Source: Meles meles (lineage: Eukaryota; Chordata; Mammalia; Carnivora; Mustelidae). Taken from it: 64,000 bases of DNA. A program made the translations under genes and the position numbers. The DNA lies in the NCBI RefSeq assembly GCF_922984935.1, contig NC_060068.1:85398655-85462654 (forward strand), read 5' to 3'. Shown one piece after another: positions 38,461 through 49,384 of the stretch (position 1 is its first letter; the number at the start of each line of letters is the position of its first letter). The notes beneath the pieces were generated by a model. It had not been told where the DNA came from, did no database searches, and worked only from the letters and a program-made list of their open reading frames with translations.

Positions 38461-38938
38461 TTGGTAAAAACTGTGTGTCTATCATTGTGTTCCTTTTTCA
38501 CATACTGTTTTATACTTTCAGTCCATATTCATCTACATTGGATAGAGATGCCATCATAGCACTTTGTGCACACATGTGTATCCGTATTTAACATCCCATT
38601 TTAATGTTTATTATATATTGTTTTTGTCAGATTGTTTGCCTGCCTGTGAAGCCACTGTTCATTTAGTTTGTTAGCTTTTGGCATTCTGGATAACGTTATT
38701 CTGGGTATCTTATATGTGGTAATTTGATTCTGCTTTTTCATAGCCTCCAGGTAGATTTCTATTGTGACTGTTATAGAAGATTGTGGACATTGTGGTTCTT
38801 GATATTTCCATGTTGCCTTGAGAAGCAGATTTTGGAAAAATGTTTTTTCTTGTCAATTTCAAAATGAGTGTTGCACTCCTGGGAGGAGTATTTTTTAAAT
38901 TACATAAATCATCACATTTAGAAGTATAATTACCCAGG
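38461..38938. other. Sequence just past SMN exon 8
   Basis: No SINE. TAATGTTTATTATATATTG and CTTTTGGCATTCTGGATAAC look like an old L1 complement, but divergence is high. Confidence 0.35.
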
Positions 38939-38939
38939 T

Positions 38940-39050
38940 GCACCTGGCTGGCTCCGTCAGAGCATGCGACTCTTGATCTTGGAGTTGTGAGTTCAAGCCC
39001 TTTATTGGGTATAGAAATTACTTAAAAATATAAAAAAAAATTTTTTTTTT
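38940..39050 (+). mobile_element. Old tRNA-Lys SINE
   Basis: CACCTGGCTGGCTCCGTCAG, GTTCAAGCCCTTTATTGGGT and an A-run. Confidence 0.85.
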
Positions 39051-39097
39051 TAAGTGTAGTTACCTGTATTTCATTCTTTGATTAAAGTCATTTTCAG

Positions 39098-39302
39098 GGC
39101 GCCTGGGTGGCTCAGTGGGTTAAGCCGCTGCCTTCGGCTCAGGTCATGATCTCGGGGTCCTGGGATCGAGTCCCACATCAGGCTCTCTGCTCGGCAGGGA
39201 GCCTGCTTCCCTCTCTCTCTCTCTCTGCCTGCCTCTCTGCCTACTTGTGATCTCTCTGTCTCTCGCTGTCAAATAAATAAATAAAAATAAAAAATCTTTA
39301 AA
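39098..39302 (+). mobile_element. CAN-SINE
   Basis: Duplication TAAAGTCATTTTCA at 39084 and 39300. Confidence 0.95.
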
Positions 39303-39304
39303 GT

Positions 39305-39795
39305 CATTTTCATTCAGTTGAAGTTCTTTAGCTAGGCTATTCAGCCAAGTCTAAAAAGGTAAATAGAAAAATGAGAGCGTGAAATGAGCTAAAATGTTCC
39401 AGGCAGAGAATGTACAAAGCCCAAAGCATTAGGTCAAGGTGTTTCAAGACCTAAGGTAGATCTGTCATTTCACTGTTTCTAATGCCACCCGGCCTTCTTG
39501 TCCACCCCCATCTATGGTAATTTCTCCCCTTTGAATGTGCTATTTCTGTTACATCATTTTCCCCATTCTTTATTGTTTATATATGTGTCTTTTCTCTGTC
39601 ATTAGAAGCATGGTACTACATCTCAGTTTTGATCATGTCGGCAATATTTTGAAGTCTAGGGTGGGCTTTAGAGCATAGGCTATCAAATGGTAAATGGAAA
39701 AGAAATTTTGGAGTTGTTTTCAGATCAAATATTTCTTTAATCCATCATGAAAGGTTACCCATCAGTTCTCTTTTTCACTAGTTTTGGGCTTTGGT
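39305..39795. other. Intergenic, nothing recognised
   Basis: Unique-looking sequence; no frame of note. Confidence 0.3.
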
Positions 39796-39799
39796 GGTT

Positions 39800-39992
39800 T
39801 TTCTTTTTTAATATTTTATTTCAGAGAGAAAGCATGCACAAGCAGCAGGAGGGAAAAGGAGGAGAGGGGGAGGGACAAGCAGATTCCCTGCTGAGGAGGG
39901 AGCCTGATGCAGGAGGCTCAATTCCAGGACCCTGAGATCACAACGTGAGCTGAAGTCAGACACTTAATCAGCTGAGCCACCCAGGGACCCTA
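39800..39992 (-). mobile_element. CAN-SINE, older
   Basis: Body GCATGCACAAGCAGCAGGAG; flanking TTTTCACTAxTTTT repeated at 39772 and 39992. Confidence 0.9.
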
Positions 39993-40021
39993 TTTTTCAC
40001 TAATTTTAAAGAAGACTTTTC

Positions 40022-40225
40022 TTTTTTTTTTTTTTTTTTATATTTTATTTATTTATTTGACAGAGATCACAAGCAGATAGAGAGGCAGGCAGAGAGAGAG
40101 AGAGAGAGGGAAGCAGGCTCCCTGCTGAGCAGAGAGCCCGATGTGGGACTCGATCCCAGGACCCTGAGATCATGACCTGAGCCGAAGGCAGCGGCTTAAC
40201 CCACTGAGCCACCCAGGCGCCCCAT
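40022..40225 (-). mobile_element. CAN-SINE
   Basis: Duplication GAAGACTTTTCTTT at 40011 and 40226. Confidence 0.95.
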
Positions 40226-40329
40226 GAAGACTTTTCTTTATAACAACTTCTGTTATTTGAATGGTTTCGAAGCTTGAGGTAATTGTAATGGCTTTTGACC
40301 AAGGGTCATTTTTAGGCACTATTTATCTT

Positions 40330-40467
40330 TTTTTTTTTTTTAAGATTTTATTTATTTATTTGACAGACAGAGATCACAAGTAGGCAGAGAGGCAGGCAGA
40401 GAGAGCCTGATGCAGGGCTTGATCCCAGGATCCTGGGATCATGACCTGAGCCACCCATGGGCCCCAG
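40330..40467 (-). mobile_element. CAN-SINE with internal deletion
   Basis: Missing the central GCTCCCTGCTGAGCAG block and part of the tRNA-like head; duplication AGGCACTATTxATCTT. Confidence 0.9.
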
Positions 40468-40625
40468 GCACTACTGATCTTAAATTAAATACTGAATAAT
40501 GAAGCAGCTTCCCCCTTGAGTACAGACAGAAAACAGCAAAGTCATCACACTGTCTAGAGTAATCCCGTAATAAAGTTAAAACAAAGCTAGTTTTCTGGCT
40601 TTCGTTTTAAGAATTGGCCTTGCGG

Positions 40626-40816
40626 GGGCGCCTGGGTGGCTCAGTAGGTTAAAGCCTCTGCCTTCGGCTCGGGTCATGATCTCAGGGTCCTGGGATCGAG
40701 CCCCGCATTGGGCTCTCTGCTCAGCAAGGAGCCTGCTTCTTCCCTCTCTCTCTCTGCCTACCTCTCTGCCTACTTGTGATATCTCTATCAAATAAATAAA
40801 ATATTAAAAAAAAAAA
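40626..40816 (+). mobile_element. Young CAN-SINE
   Basis: Perfect 17-base duplication AAGAATTGGCCTTGCGG at 40609-40625 and 40817-40833. Confidence 0.96.
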
Positions 40817-41067
40817 AAGAATTGGCCTTGCGGTCGTGAGGAATCCTAGTTGGAATATTCCAGCGTTTGTTTCTGGAGCCACAGTCGTAGCTCCACTCAG
40901 AAGAGAGACAGGTGAGGTGGCATACTGTAAGAGTGCCTTCATTAAAGGATTGGCCAGAGATCACTATACCTCAGTCACGTTTAGTAAACATAGCTTTTCT
41001 GCATGGTTGCCATTAATGTAAATAAACTATGGGGTTAATGGTTTTTAACAGTTAAAAACTTATAAGG

Positions 41068-41285
41068 CGGGGCGCCTGGGTGGCTCAGTGGGTTAAAGCC
41101 TCTGCCTTTCCCTCAGGTCATGATCCCAGGATCCTGGGATGGAGCCCCGCATCGGGCTCTCTGCTTGGCAGGGAGCCTGCTTCCTCCTCTCTCTCTCTCT
41201 CTGCCTGCCTCTCTTCCTACTTGTGATCTCTATCTGTCAAATAAATAAATAAAAAATCTTTAAAAAAAAACAAAACAAAACAAAA
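41068..41285 (+). mobile_element. CAN-SINE
   Basis: Duplication AAAACTTxTAAGGC; tail AAACAAAACAAAACAAAAAA. Confidence 0.94.
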
Positions 41286-41539
41286 AACTTCTAAGGCACC
41301 TGTTGTTTATAAGCTCTTGATGAGTGTGAAAACAATTCAGTTCAGAAATCAAATTCTGAACCTTGAGTAAGCAATTCCTGCCACTGCAGACAGAGTCTGT
41401 GTTTTGTGTACCGCAGTTTGTAGAAGACATTCATTACATAGTTCTCTCGCTAAGCATTTGGCATTTGGTCATTTTTATGTATGAATCATGGCCTTTCGGA
41501 AGGGCTCAACAACATTTGTACATAGCCCACAATTTTTTT

Positions 41540-42010
41540 TCACAGTACCTTTTTTTGAGGTATAATTTATATACAGTTAAATGCACAGATTTAAAATGGA
41601 GAGTTTGGGGGTGCCTGGGTGGCTCAGTTGAGCATCTGACTCTGGATTTTGGCTCAGGTTCTTGGATCAAGCCCCTTGTCAGAATCCCCGCTCAGCCGGA
41701 GTGTGCTTATCCCCCTTTCTCTTTGCTGTTCCTCCTGCTCAGGCTCTCTCTTGCTATCTGTCTTGCTCTTTCCCTCACTCTCACTGAAATAAATCTTTAA
41801 AATAAAATGGAGAGTTTGATGTTTTGAGAAGGTATATCATTGTTAACTACATCTTAATCAAGATATAGAACATTTTCTTCAGTATAAAGAGTCACCATTT
41901 TGAATTCTGTGACCAAAGATTACCTATTTTAGAACTTCATATGAGGGAATCCTATCATATGTACTTTTTTGCACAGGATTGTTTTTAGTTACGATTATGC
42001 ATGAGTTCAG
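41540..42010 (-). mobile_element. Old L1 fragment split by a SINE
   Basis: TTGAGGTATAATTTATATAC then TTTTGAGAAGGTATATCATT and AATCAAGATATAGAACATTT are complement of an L1M-type 3' region. The SINE inside has a 15-base duplication, AAAATGGAGAGTTTG (41593-41607, 41804-41818). Confidence 0.75.
41608..41803 (+). mobile_element. CAN-SINE nested in L1
   Basis: Old CATCTGACTCTGGATTTTGG subtype with a still-perfect 15-base duplication. Confidence 0.94.
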
Positions 42011-42194
42011 CTGTTGTCCTAAGATACTATGTGTAACATATTTTGGAGATAACAAGTAATATGGTTAAGGAAAGTAATTTATGAGCTTTCAAGTTCTAAT
42101 CATTTCATTACTAGTTATTATGACACATAAATTGGTCTTTTATATTTAAAAATGGCACATAATTTGGAATTTATATTTCACTTCCTTCATTCAT

Positions 42195-42605
42195 TCATGT
42201 CCATTGAGGGATTTTATTTGGGTGTATATATTACATCCCTAGAAAAAGAATCCCAGGATTTTCCCTCCTGTGTGTTTTCATCTTGCTTCTTGATAGTCCA
42301 TGATGCCAGCTGAGTTTGAGGACAATGAAACCAAACTGATGGGACAGGAACATTATTCTGCCATTCTTCTAGATCTTTCAGTTGTACATCAAATCTGGGG
42401 CTGATCACATGTGTTTAACCTTCCCATGAGGTTTACAGCAATTTTCCCAGCTCTGTGATCATCAGTGATTTCTATCACCAATGTAACCATGCTTCGTCAT
42501 CACAGTTAGAAACTGAATGATGACGCTGGAGCATGGCCTAATAAGAACTCATCATTGTTAATGCTCTTGAGAGCATCAGCCAGGGCATTCACAGGCACCA
42601 CTGTG
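42195..42605 (-). pseudogene. RPS15AP: RPS15A processed pseudogene
   Basis: On the minus strand, NALADALKSINN-like sequence (near 42590) is followed by fragments equivalent to RFLTVMMKHGYIGEFEI and DDHRAGKI, then a readable ISPRFDVQLKDLEEWQNN (42408 downward). This is ribosomal protein uS8 (RPS15A). Frames shift several times, and the KRGKRQVLIRPCSKV part is missing. A 3'UTR-like AATAAA (complement 42213-42218) follows the coding end. There are no introns, so it is a retrocopy; no clear A-tail remains. Confidence 0.85.
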
Positions 42606-42834
42606 GCAGCCCAGAGGGATGGCAGAGAGCCGTATTTCACTAAATAAAACCAGATCTTGGTTTCCAGGCAAAAGACAGATGTGAAGCGTTGTAGTCTTTG
42701 TGTTTAGATAAAGACTTCTTGCTAAGAGTAAGTAAAATCTTACTTTATGGAATTTGTTTTCAGTAGACTCCTTAGATTTATTAGTTTGGTTTTTATTGTA
42801 AAGGAAACTAGAAACTGCACATGAAAGATTACTG

Positions 42835-43010
42835 GGTGTACTAGGCTTAGCTTACTTCATTTGATCTTTATAGATCAAGTTAGATATTATTATTCCCCAT
42901 TTTACAGACAAGAAAAAGACTCAGAGGTGAAATGGCTTTTCCTTGGATACAGAGTAAGTGACGGCACTCTGTATGACTTCAGAACTCTCCCTCCAGCTCT
43001 CAGCCCCCCT
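42835..43010 (+). repeat. MIR
   Basis: TATTATTATTCCCCATTTTA, CAGACAAGAAAAAGACTCAG and GGATACAGAGTAAGTGACGG match MIR. Confidence 0.75.
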
Positions 43011-43014
43011 GCAG

Positions 43015-43370
43015 CTGCTGCCAAGCTCCATGGTATCTGCATAATTTAGGATTTGGGCAAGTACCTAAGTAGAATTTTTACACAGATTTCTGGAGCTCCT
43101 TATTTTCAAATCCCTGCTTTCTAGACCCTACCTCTTTAGATTCTAGGTCCCTTATTCCTAGGCCCAAACTCTCTCTTTTTCCACATATGAAGAACAATAT
43201 GTTCAAGCTCTGCCTTGGAAATTGTGTCCTCCCAAAATGGGGTGAGTGGAAAACTCACCTTAAGTGTTTGCTTTTTCATGGATCTCTGCCCTGTGCTGTT
43301 GCCCAATGCCCACTTTCATAATCTATGGAAGGAAAACAAGTATACTACTACCTCTTCCTCCTGTTATTTT
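43015..43370. other. Intergenic, nothing recognised
   Basis: No SINE, frame or named repeat seen. Confidence 0.3.
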
Positions 43371-43371
43371 T

Positions 43372-43680
43372 ATTAAGTTATCTCTACACCCAATGTGGGG
43401 CTGAAACTCAATGACCCTGAGGTCAAGAGTCACACAGTCTTCAGACTAAGCCAGCCAGGCACACCAGTTCCTCCTGTTCTTTTTCTTTTTTGAGGATTTT
43501 ATTTATTTATTTGACAGAGATCACAAGTAGGCAGAGAGAGAGGAGGAAAGCAGGCTCCCTGCTGAGCAGAGAGCCCAATGTGGGGCTCGATCCCAGGACC
43601 CTGGGATCATGACCTGAGCCGAAGGCAGAGGCTTTAACGCACTGAGCCACCCAGGCGCCCCAGTTCCCCCTACTTTTAAA
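43372..43680 (-). mobile_element. Old tRNA-Lys SINE followed by a CAN-SINE
   Basis: Old copy 43372-43466 (TCTACACCCAATGTGGGGCT to AGCCAGCCAGGCACACC); younger minus copy about 43485-43662, duplication CAGTTCCxCCT. Confidence 0.88.
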
Positions 43681-43744
43681 CAAACATTTCATCATATTTT
43701 TCTTGGAGACTTGACTCAGTGACACAGTTCTTTGCAGCACCTTT

Positions 43745-43830
43745 CCCATTCTGTAACAATTTTCAGTTATTCCGTGTTTTTAACCGACTGAGCCATCCAG
43801 GCACCCCCTATTCCATGTTTTTAAAAGATA
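43745..43830 (-). mobile_element. SINE head fragment
   Basis: TTAACCGACTGAGCCATCCA then GGCACCCCC only, between ATTCCGTGTTTTTAA and ATTCCATGTTTTTAA, which look like its target duplication. Confidence 0.8.
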
Positions 43831-44039
43831 ACTCTATTGTGATGGTTAAAACAAAATATATGAAACAATGATATTATAATCTGTTTCTCTCAAGTACCTA
43901 AAAGTAATATGTCACACTTGGGGCCAGTGATCAACGTTTCTACAGGTAATAAGACATCTGTTTTGGGCTTTCTTGTTTAACATAGTTCCATAGAATTACT
44001 TCTGTTATTGATGTTTAATTTCAGATATTGAGCTTTAGT

Positions 44040-44234
44040 TTTTTTTTTTTAAGATTTATTTATTTGACAGATAGAGATTACAAGTAGGCAGAGAGGCAGG
44101 CAGAGAGAGAAAGAGGAGGAAGCAGTCTCCCAGTTAAGCAGAGAGCCCGATGCAGGGCTCGATCCCAGGACCCTGGAATCATGACCTGAGCTGAAGGCAG
44201 AGGCTTTAACCAGCTGAGCCACCCAGGCGCCCCA
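44040..44234 (-). mobile_element. CAN-SINE
   Basis: Duplication TGAGCTTTAG at 44029 and 44235. Confidence 0.94.
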
Positions 44235-44239
44235 TGAGC

Positions 44240-44850
44240 TTTAGATTCTAAGTAGTTCTGTAAAGATCATGGTATGTTGTCATACTGCTTCCCCCAAAGA
44301 ATAAACTAGTTAATAATTCCTTTACTCTTCCCCCTTATCTAATTGCTGAGTAGCTCTGTTACAGTTCAAGATTTATTTTTTTCCATTGTTATTTATAAAA
44401 GTTCTAAAATAGTTTGAATCTATTTTTTAACATTACAGGTTTCCCCCAATACCTGGAAGTAGAATATTTCTGGGAAACCTTTCATAATCTGAAATAGCAT
44501 AAACCCAAGAAGTACCATTTACCTTTAATTTATATGGAAAATTTCTGAACATCCCAGATAATGAAAGTAACTGCTTGGGATTTTCTGGTACCTTAGTACA
44601 CAACTTGCTAGCAGATGCACAAAATAAATCGAGATAAAAAACAGATGCTCACAGTTGAGAAATAAGGCAGCAGGATGCTGAGACGCCAGGGAAGGAGCCT
44701 GGCTGTGCCTCTGTAACAGCCTTTGCAAAACACACACTGAACATTATTTCTGGATTTTGCCTTATTTTCATAAAAATGTAAATCCTCTTCAGAGTTCTTT
44801 TGGTTAGCAAAAACAGGTGCTGCTAGTGTAGGTCCTTGGTACAAAGCAGA
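44240..44850. other. Intergenic, nothing recognised
   Basis: Short minus-strand frames (44525-44844) have no recognisable homology; no repeat named. Confidence 0.3.
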
Positions 44851-44869
44851 GTGGCTAACGCAAACTTTT

Positions 44870-45052
44870 TTTTTTTTTTTTTAATTTATTTATTTGACAG
44901 AGAGGTCACAAGTAGGCAGAGAGGCAGGCAGAGAGGGAGAAACAGGCTCCTCACTGAGCAGAGAGCCCGATGCGGGGCTCGATCCCAGGACCCTGAGATC
45001 ATGACCCGAGCCGAAGGCAGAGGCTTAAACCACTGAGCCACCCAAGCGCCCC
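44870..45052 (-). mobile_element. CAN-SINE
   Basis: Perfect 15-base duplication CTAACGCAAACTTTT at 44855-44869 and 45053-45067. Confidence 0.96.
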
Positions 45053-45104
45053 CTAACGCAAACTTTTGAAAAGCATGAGGATACTTGTATTCAGTTTATT
45101 CTTT

Positions 45105-45296
45105 TAATTATTTTTTTTAAGATTTTATTTCTTTATTTGACAGGCAGAGATCACAGGTAGGCAGGCAGAGAGAGGGGGGGGAAGCAGGCTCCCCGCGGAG
45201 CAGAGAGCTTTATGGGGGGCTCAATCCCCGGACCCTGAGATCATGACCTGAGCCAAAGGCAGAGGCTTTAACCCACTGAGCCACCCAGGTGCCCCA
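45105..45296 (-). mobile_element. CAN-SINE
   Basis: Duplication ATTCTTTxATT at about 45098 and 45297; an AGCTTTATGGGGGG variant at the body-head junction. Confidence 0.93.
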
Positions 45297-45324
45297 ATTC
45301 TTTATTTTTTTTAAACAACTACAT

Positions 45325-45490
45325 TTGGAGCGCCTGGGTATCTCAGGCCTCCAACTCTTGATCTCGGCTCGGGTCATGATCCGAGGTCGTGGGAACAAGC
45401 TCCATGCTCAGCGTGGAATCTGGTTGTCCCTCTCTTTCTGCTCTTCTCCCATTCAGCTCTCTCTCTCTTTCTCTCTCTCTAAAACAAAAA
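45325..45490 (+). mobile_element. Old CAN-SINE
   Basis: GGAGCGCCTGGGTATCTCAG head; old CAACTCTTGATCTCGGCTCG subtype; tail reduced to CTAAAACAAAAA. Confidence 0.88.
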
Positions 45491-45499
45491 ACTGCATTG

Positions 45500-45975
45500 T
45501 TGCTTGTTACTTAGAACAATCTGATAGGAAGATATATTTAAATGAAAAAAGATGCAGAAATGCATTGTACCTGTCATTGATGTAAATACACACTTACAGA
45601 CATGTCTGTGCATTGATGGTCACCTCAGGGTGATACTCAGGTCATCTCGAGAGAGACTAGAAGGTAGGCATGTGAGGGAGACTTCACAGCATACCCTTTG
45701 ATGTTTTGTGTTCGTGTGTGTGTGTGCTGTGTATGTTCACTGACAGTAAAGATAATATATAATTGAAATAAATCTGGTAAGATGTTTCTATCATATTACT
45801 CCTTTCAACTTTTAAAATTTTCCATTTTTGAAGGAAATCCACACAGAGTTCTCTTAATAGGTAAGTGCTTTTTCCTCAACATTTTTTGGACACTACTCCA
45901 TACCAGTATATAAAACTGCCTTGTTTTTTAAAGTTGCATGATATTTTTATGTAGAGATGTGTCTCATACTTAATT
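45500..45975. other. Intergenic, short TG repeat
   Basis: A (GT)n run at 45713-45726; otherwise AT-rich without recognised content. Confidence 0.35.
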
Positions 45976-45979
45976 AAGT

Positions 45980-46353
45980 ATGGATGGATTTTTAAGCTTT
46001 CCTAATTGTTTGCTATTTAATGCTATAGTCAGTACTATAGTACTGACTATAGTCAGTACTATAGCATTATGGATGCTATTTTTATATGGATGGATTTTTT
46101 TTTTTTTTTAAAGATTTTATTTATTTATTTGACAGGCAGAGATCACAAGTAGGCAGAGAGGCAGGCAGAGAGAGAGGAGGAAGCAGGCTCCCTGCGGAGC
46201 AGAGAGCCCAATGCGGGGCTTGATCCCAGGACCCTGAGATCATGACCTGAGCCGAAGGCAGCGGCTTAATCCACTGAGCCACCCAGGCGCCCCTATATGG
46301 ATGGATTTTTAAGCTTTCCTAATTGTTTGCTATTTAATGCTATAGTCAGTACT
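45980..46353 (+). repeat. 57-bp direct duplication with inner palindrome
   Basis: A 57-base segment starting ATGGATGGATTTTTAAGC occurs at 45980-46036 and again, identical, at 46297-46353. Between them lie a perfect 30-base palindrome (46023-46052, arms CTATAGTCAGTACTA) and a third partial copy of the same motif. A minus-strand SINE (46100-46293) later split the second unit, with a 17-base target duplication. Confidence 0.9.
46100..46293 (-). mobile_element. CAN-SINE in the 46-kb duplication
   Basis: Duplication TATATGGATGGATTTTT at 46083-46099 and 46294-46310. Confidence 0.95.
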
Positions 46354-46359
46354 CTCTTA

Positions 46360-47035
46360 CATAATTCTTTTTGTAGATTTATGAATACATTTTTAGGATT
46401 ACCTTAATAGAGTCTAGAATTCTAATCTAGATTTTGATTCTAGAATTAGAACTGCCAGGTTGAAGAGAATATGCATCTATCATTTTAATAATTTCTTGCC
46501 ATGTTGCTCTTTGTGGAGACTGTCTTAACATTCTCACCAACATTGAGAGTTCCTGTTTCTCCCAATCTGTTCAATAATCAATGAAACCTTTAGATTCTTG
46601 TCAGTCTAATAGTTGGAAATGGTTTTCTCATTGTAATTTTTTATTTTATTATTGTAAAGTCCAGCATCCTTTCATGTGTTTAAGAGCTATATATCTCGTC
46701 TTTGCTGAAAACTTTACTACCAGGTGAATTTTGGTGCACAAGCCGTAAAAGCTGAATACTGTCTGGTGGCAGGGAAAAAAGATGAATACTGTCTTTGTTT
46801 TTTAGCGAAGTGGGATGGTTCACATTTTTGCCACAAGATATTATGATGAAATCCTTCCTATTGGAGGACTTGAAGGACACTGCTGTACTTCTTTTTAGGT
46901 CCTCGGAAATATATCAATTCTTCAGTTGGAGAAAATGCACCTAAGTAGCATATGCCATTTGAAGACTCATCATCTGAGATTTGGCTTATAGGAACAAGTT
47001 CACCACATTGTTAGCCTACAGTAGGGATCACAAAT
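46360..47035. other. Intergenic, diverged L1-like sequence
   Basis: TAATAGTTGGAAATGGTTTT and CATCCTTTCATGTGTTTAAG resemble an L1 complement; the rest is unassigned. Confidence 0.35.
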
Positions 47036-47039
47036 ATTT

Positions 47040-47145
47040 TCTCAAGGACAGCTGACTCAGTCGGAAGAGCATGTGACTCTTAATCTCGGGGTCATGAGTT
47101 AGAGCCCCACAATGGGTGTAGAGATTACTTTAAAAATAAGAAAAT
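47040..47145 (+). mobile_element. Old tRNA-Lys SINE
   Basis: GACAGCTGACTCAGTCGGAA, GTTAGAGCCCCACAATGGGT, TAGAGATTACTTTAAAAATA. Confidence 0.85.
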
Positions 47146-47182
47146 GAAAAGACTAAGAAGTAATACAGAATTTTTTTCTGGA

Positions 47183-47380
47183 GTACCTGGGTGGCTCAGT
47201 TGGTTGGGCAACTGCCTTTGGCTCAGGTCATGATCCCAGGGTCCTAGGATGGAGCCCCACACTGGACTCTCTGCTCAGCGAGGAATCTTGCTTCTTCTCC
47301 TTTCTCTTCCTCTCCTTCTGCCTGCTACTCTCCCTGCTTGTGCTCTGTCAAATAAATAAAATCTAAAATCTTAAAAAATA
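47183..47380 (+). mobile_element. CAN-SINE
   Basis: TACCTGGGTGGCTCAGTTGG head; CTTCTTCTCC-rich body. Confidence 0.92.
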
Positions 47381-47589
47381 ATAACTTTTTGAAAGAAAAT
47401 CCAGTACTTTGGGCAAGAGAAGAAGAAAACTGAAGGATGCTGTAATAGTGATCATCTCATTGTTGATGATTTATTTCATCATCATTTTAGGTGATTCTGT
47501 CCTTCCATGTTATTATTTCAGTCTTTTTTTTTTTTTAAGCATAGTTGCAGATAATTGGTGAGTGTATTATCAATTGCTTAGCCAAAATT

Positions 47590-47910
47590 TAGCACTTCAA
47601 AACAGCACATTTATTATCTCTAGTTTCTGTTGGTCAGGAATCCAGGAGCAGCTTATTAGCTGGGTAGTTCCCGTGAGAATACAGTCCTCTCGGGTTTTCA
47701 GTGGGACTGAAGGATCTGCTTCCAGGCTCACTTTCTGTTGGAGACCTGAAGACCTTGCTTCTTGGGGCTCTCCATACACAGCCTGAGAGTCACAATGTGA
47801 CAGCTTTATTCCCCAGGGGGAGTGATCCAAAAGAGAGTGAGCAAGACCATACCCGTTTTAATAACTTAGTTTCTGAATCAAACACTGCCCCCACCTTTTT
47901 CTGTTCTTTA
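47590..47910 (+). repeat. Ancient LTR-like repeat (family not named)
   Basis: AAAACAGCACATTTATTATC, GTTTCTGTTGGTCAGGAATC, GGATCTGCTTCCAGGCTCAC and CTCTCCATACACAGCC recur in many mammalian repeats of this type. Family assignment needs a repeat library. Confidence 0.5.
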
Positions 47911-47929
47911 AAAGTAAGTCCAACCCACT

Positions 47930-48605
47930 AAAGTCAAAGGAGTGGGATGAACAGTCACCTGGAGGGGCCTACCAAGGGCATGCCTACCAGGAGGCAGTTA
48001 TCACTGGGGCAGTGCTGAAGGCTGGCCACCACAGTGAGTTACAGTAAAATATAGAGATGAAAAATAATAAAATATTCAAAGATAAGGGATAATAAAATCA
48101 CTAAAATTCTCTATTTTACGTTCATAAAAAAAATTCAATAGCATTAAAGCATCATTGCAAGATAGGAGTTTTATCATTATTATTCTAAGTAAATTTTTTC
48201 TGTTCTTTGGCAGACCTCTAGGAAGTAGTGAGTCATGAGTCCTTACAAAGCACTAAGAGACCTGCTCAGAAAAGAAACTCAAAACCTAGAATAGGACCCA
48301 GTGGACCCAGATGATACAGTAGGAATTAATTTCCTCTTTTTGCTTTCCTTAAAAGTTTCACAAACTCCTTCTAATCCACTGTTTATCAAAATGGATCTTA
48401 GGACAATGACTTTTTCTCTGGACAGTGCTTTAGTTGTATTTTGTAGATTCTGTTATGTAGAATTCTTACCATTTTCTAGATACTCTAAGACTTTGTTTTC
48501 AACTCTAGAGATGTATAATGTTTTAATTTCTAGGTAATTAGGTTTAATTGCCTGTTGCAGTTGGGTGATGTTGTTTGTATTGTAATCACTGTTGGGGTTT
48601 TCTTT
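47930..48605. other. Intergenic, nothing recognised
   Basis: AT-rich; no SINE. A 78-codon frame (48301-48537, +) has no recognisable homology. Confidence 0.3.
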
Positions 48606-48609
48606 TCTT

Positions 48610-48798
48610 TCTTTAAGATTTTTATTGGAAAGTAAGAGAGCACAAGCTGGTGGGTAGGGGTTGAGAGGCAGAGGGAGAGGGACAAGCAGACTCCTTGCTG
48701 AACAGGGATCCCGACACACGGCTCAATCCCAGGACCCCAGGATCTTGACTTGAACCAAAGGCACCTGCTTAACTAACTGAGCTGCCCAGGCACTCCGG
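48610..48798 (-). mobile_element. Old CAN-SINE
   Basis: TTTAAGATTTTTATTGGAAA tail; GAGCTGCCCAGGCACTCC head; GGGGTTTTCTT / CCGGTTTTTTT flanks. Confidence 0.88.
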
Positions 48799-48871
48799 TT
48801 TTTTTTTGTTTTGTAATGTTTTTAATTCTGTTAGAACAGATCAAATACCAATGTTCATTAAAAAAAATTTT

Positions 48872-49045
48872 AGGGGCATTTGGGTGGCTCAGTGGGTTAG
48901 GGCTCTGCCTTCAGCTCAGGTCCTGATGATGATCAGGGTCCTAGGATAGAACCCTGCATCAGGCTCTGTGCTCAGTAGGGATCATGCTTTCCCTCTCTCT
49001 GCCTACTTGTGATCTCTCTGTCAAATAAATAAAATCTTTACAAAA
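48872..49045 (+). mobile_element. CAN-SINE
   Basis: GGGGCATTTGGGTGGCTCAG head; GATGATGATCAGG small duplication. Confidence 0.92.
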
Positions 49046-49184
49046 AAATACTATTTTTTAAATAGTCTTGCACATTTACTCAGTGAATTTCACAATTTGT
49101 ATAAAGATTGAATTTATTGTGGCATTAAGTATATTAGCATATTATATTCTAGTTTTATTTCCCTTGATGAGTGTATTGCTTTCC

Positions 49185-49378
49185 ATTTTCTTTTTTTTTT
49201 TTTTTCTTTTAAGGATTTTATTTGACCGAGAGAGTACAAGCAGTGGGAGTGGCAGGCAGAGGGAGAAGCAGACTCCACGCTAAGCAGGGAGCCTGACACA
49301 GGGCTCCATCCCAGGACTCTATGATCATGACCCAAGCCAAAACCAGACACTTAACCAACTGAGCTACCCAGGCGCCCC
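49185..49378 (-). mobile_element. CAN-SINE
   Basis: Duplication CCATTTTCTTTT / CCATTTCTTTTG; TTATTTGACCGAGAGAG variant. Confidence 0.92.
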
Positions 49379-49384
49379 ATTTCT

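Noticed and set aside
40045..40302. Many 60-90 codon frames of the type [20 protein letters not shown] or [20 protein letters not shown] spread over the window.
   Set aside because: They are translations of the two strands of CAN-SINEs, not genes.
47590..47910. A possible endogenous retrovirus internal region.
   Set aside because: No gag, pol or env-like translation is visible; it is at most an old solitary LTR-like repeat.
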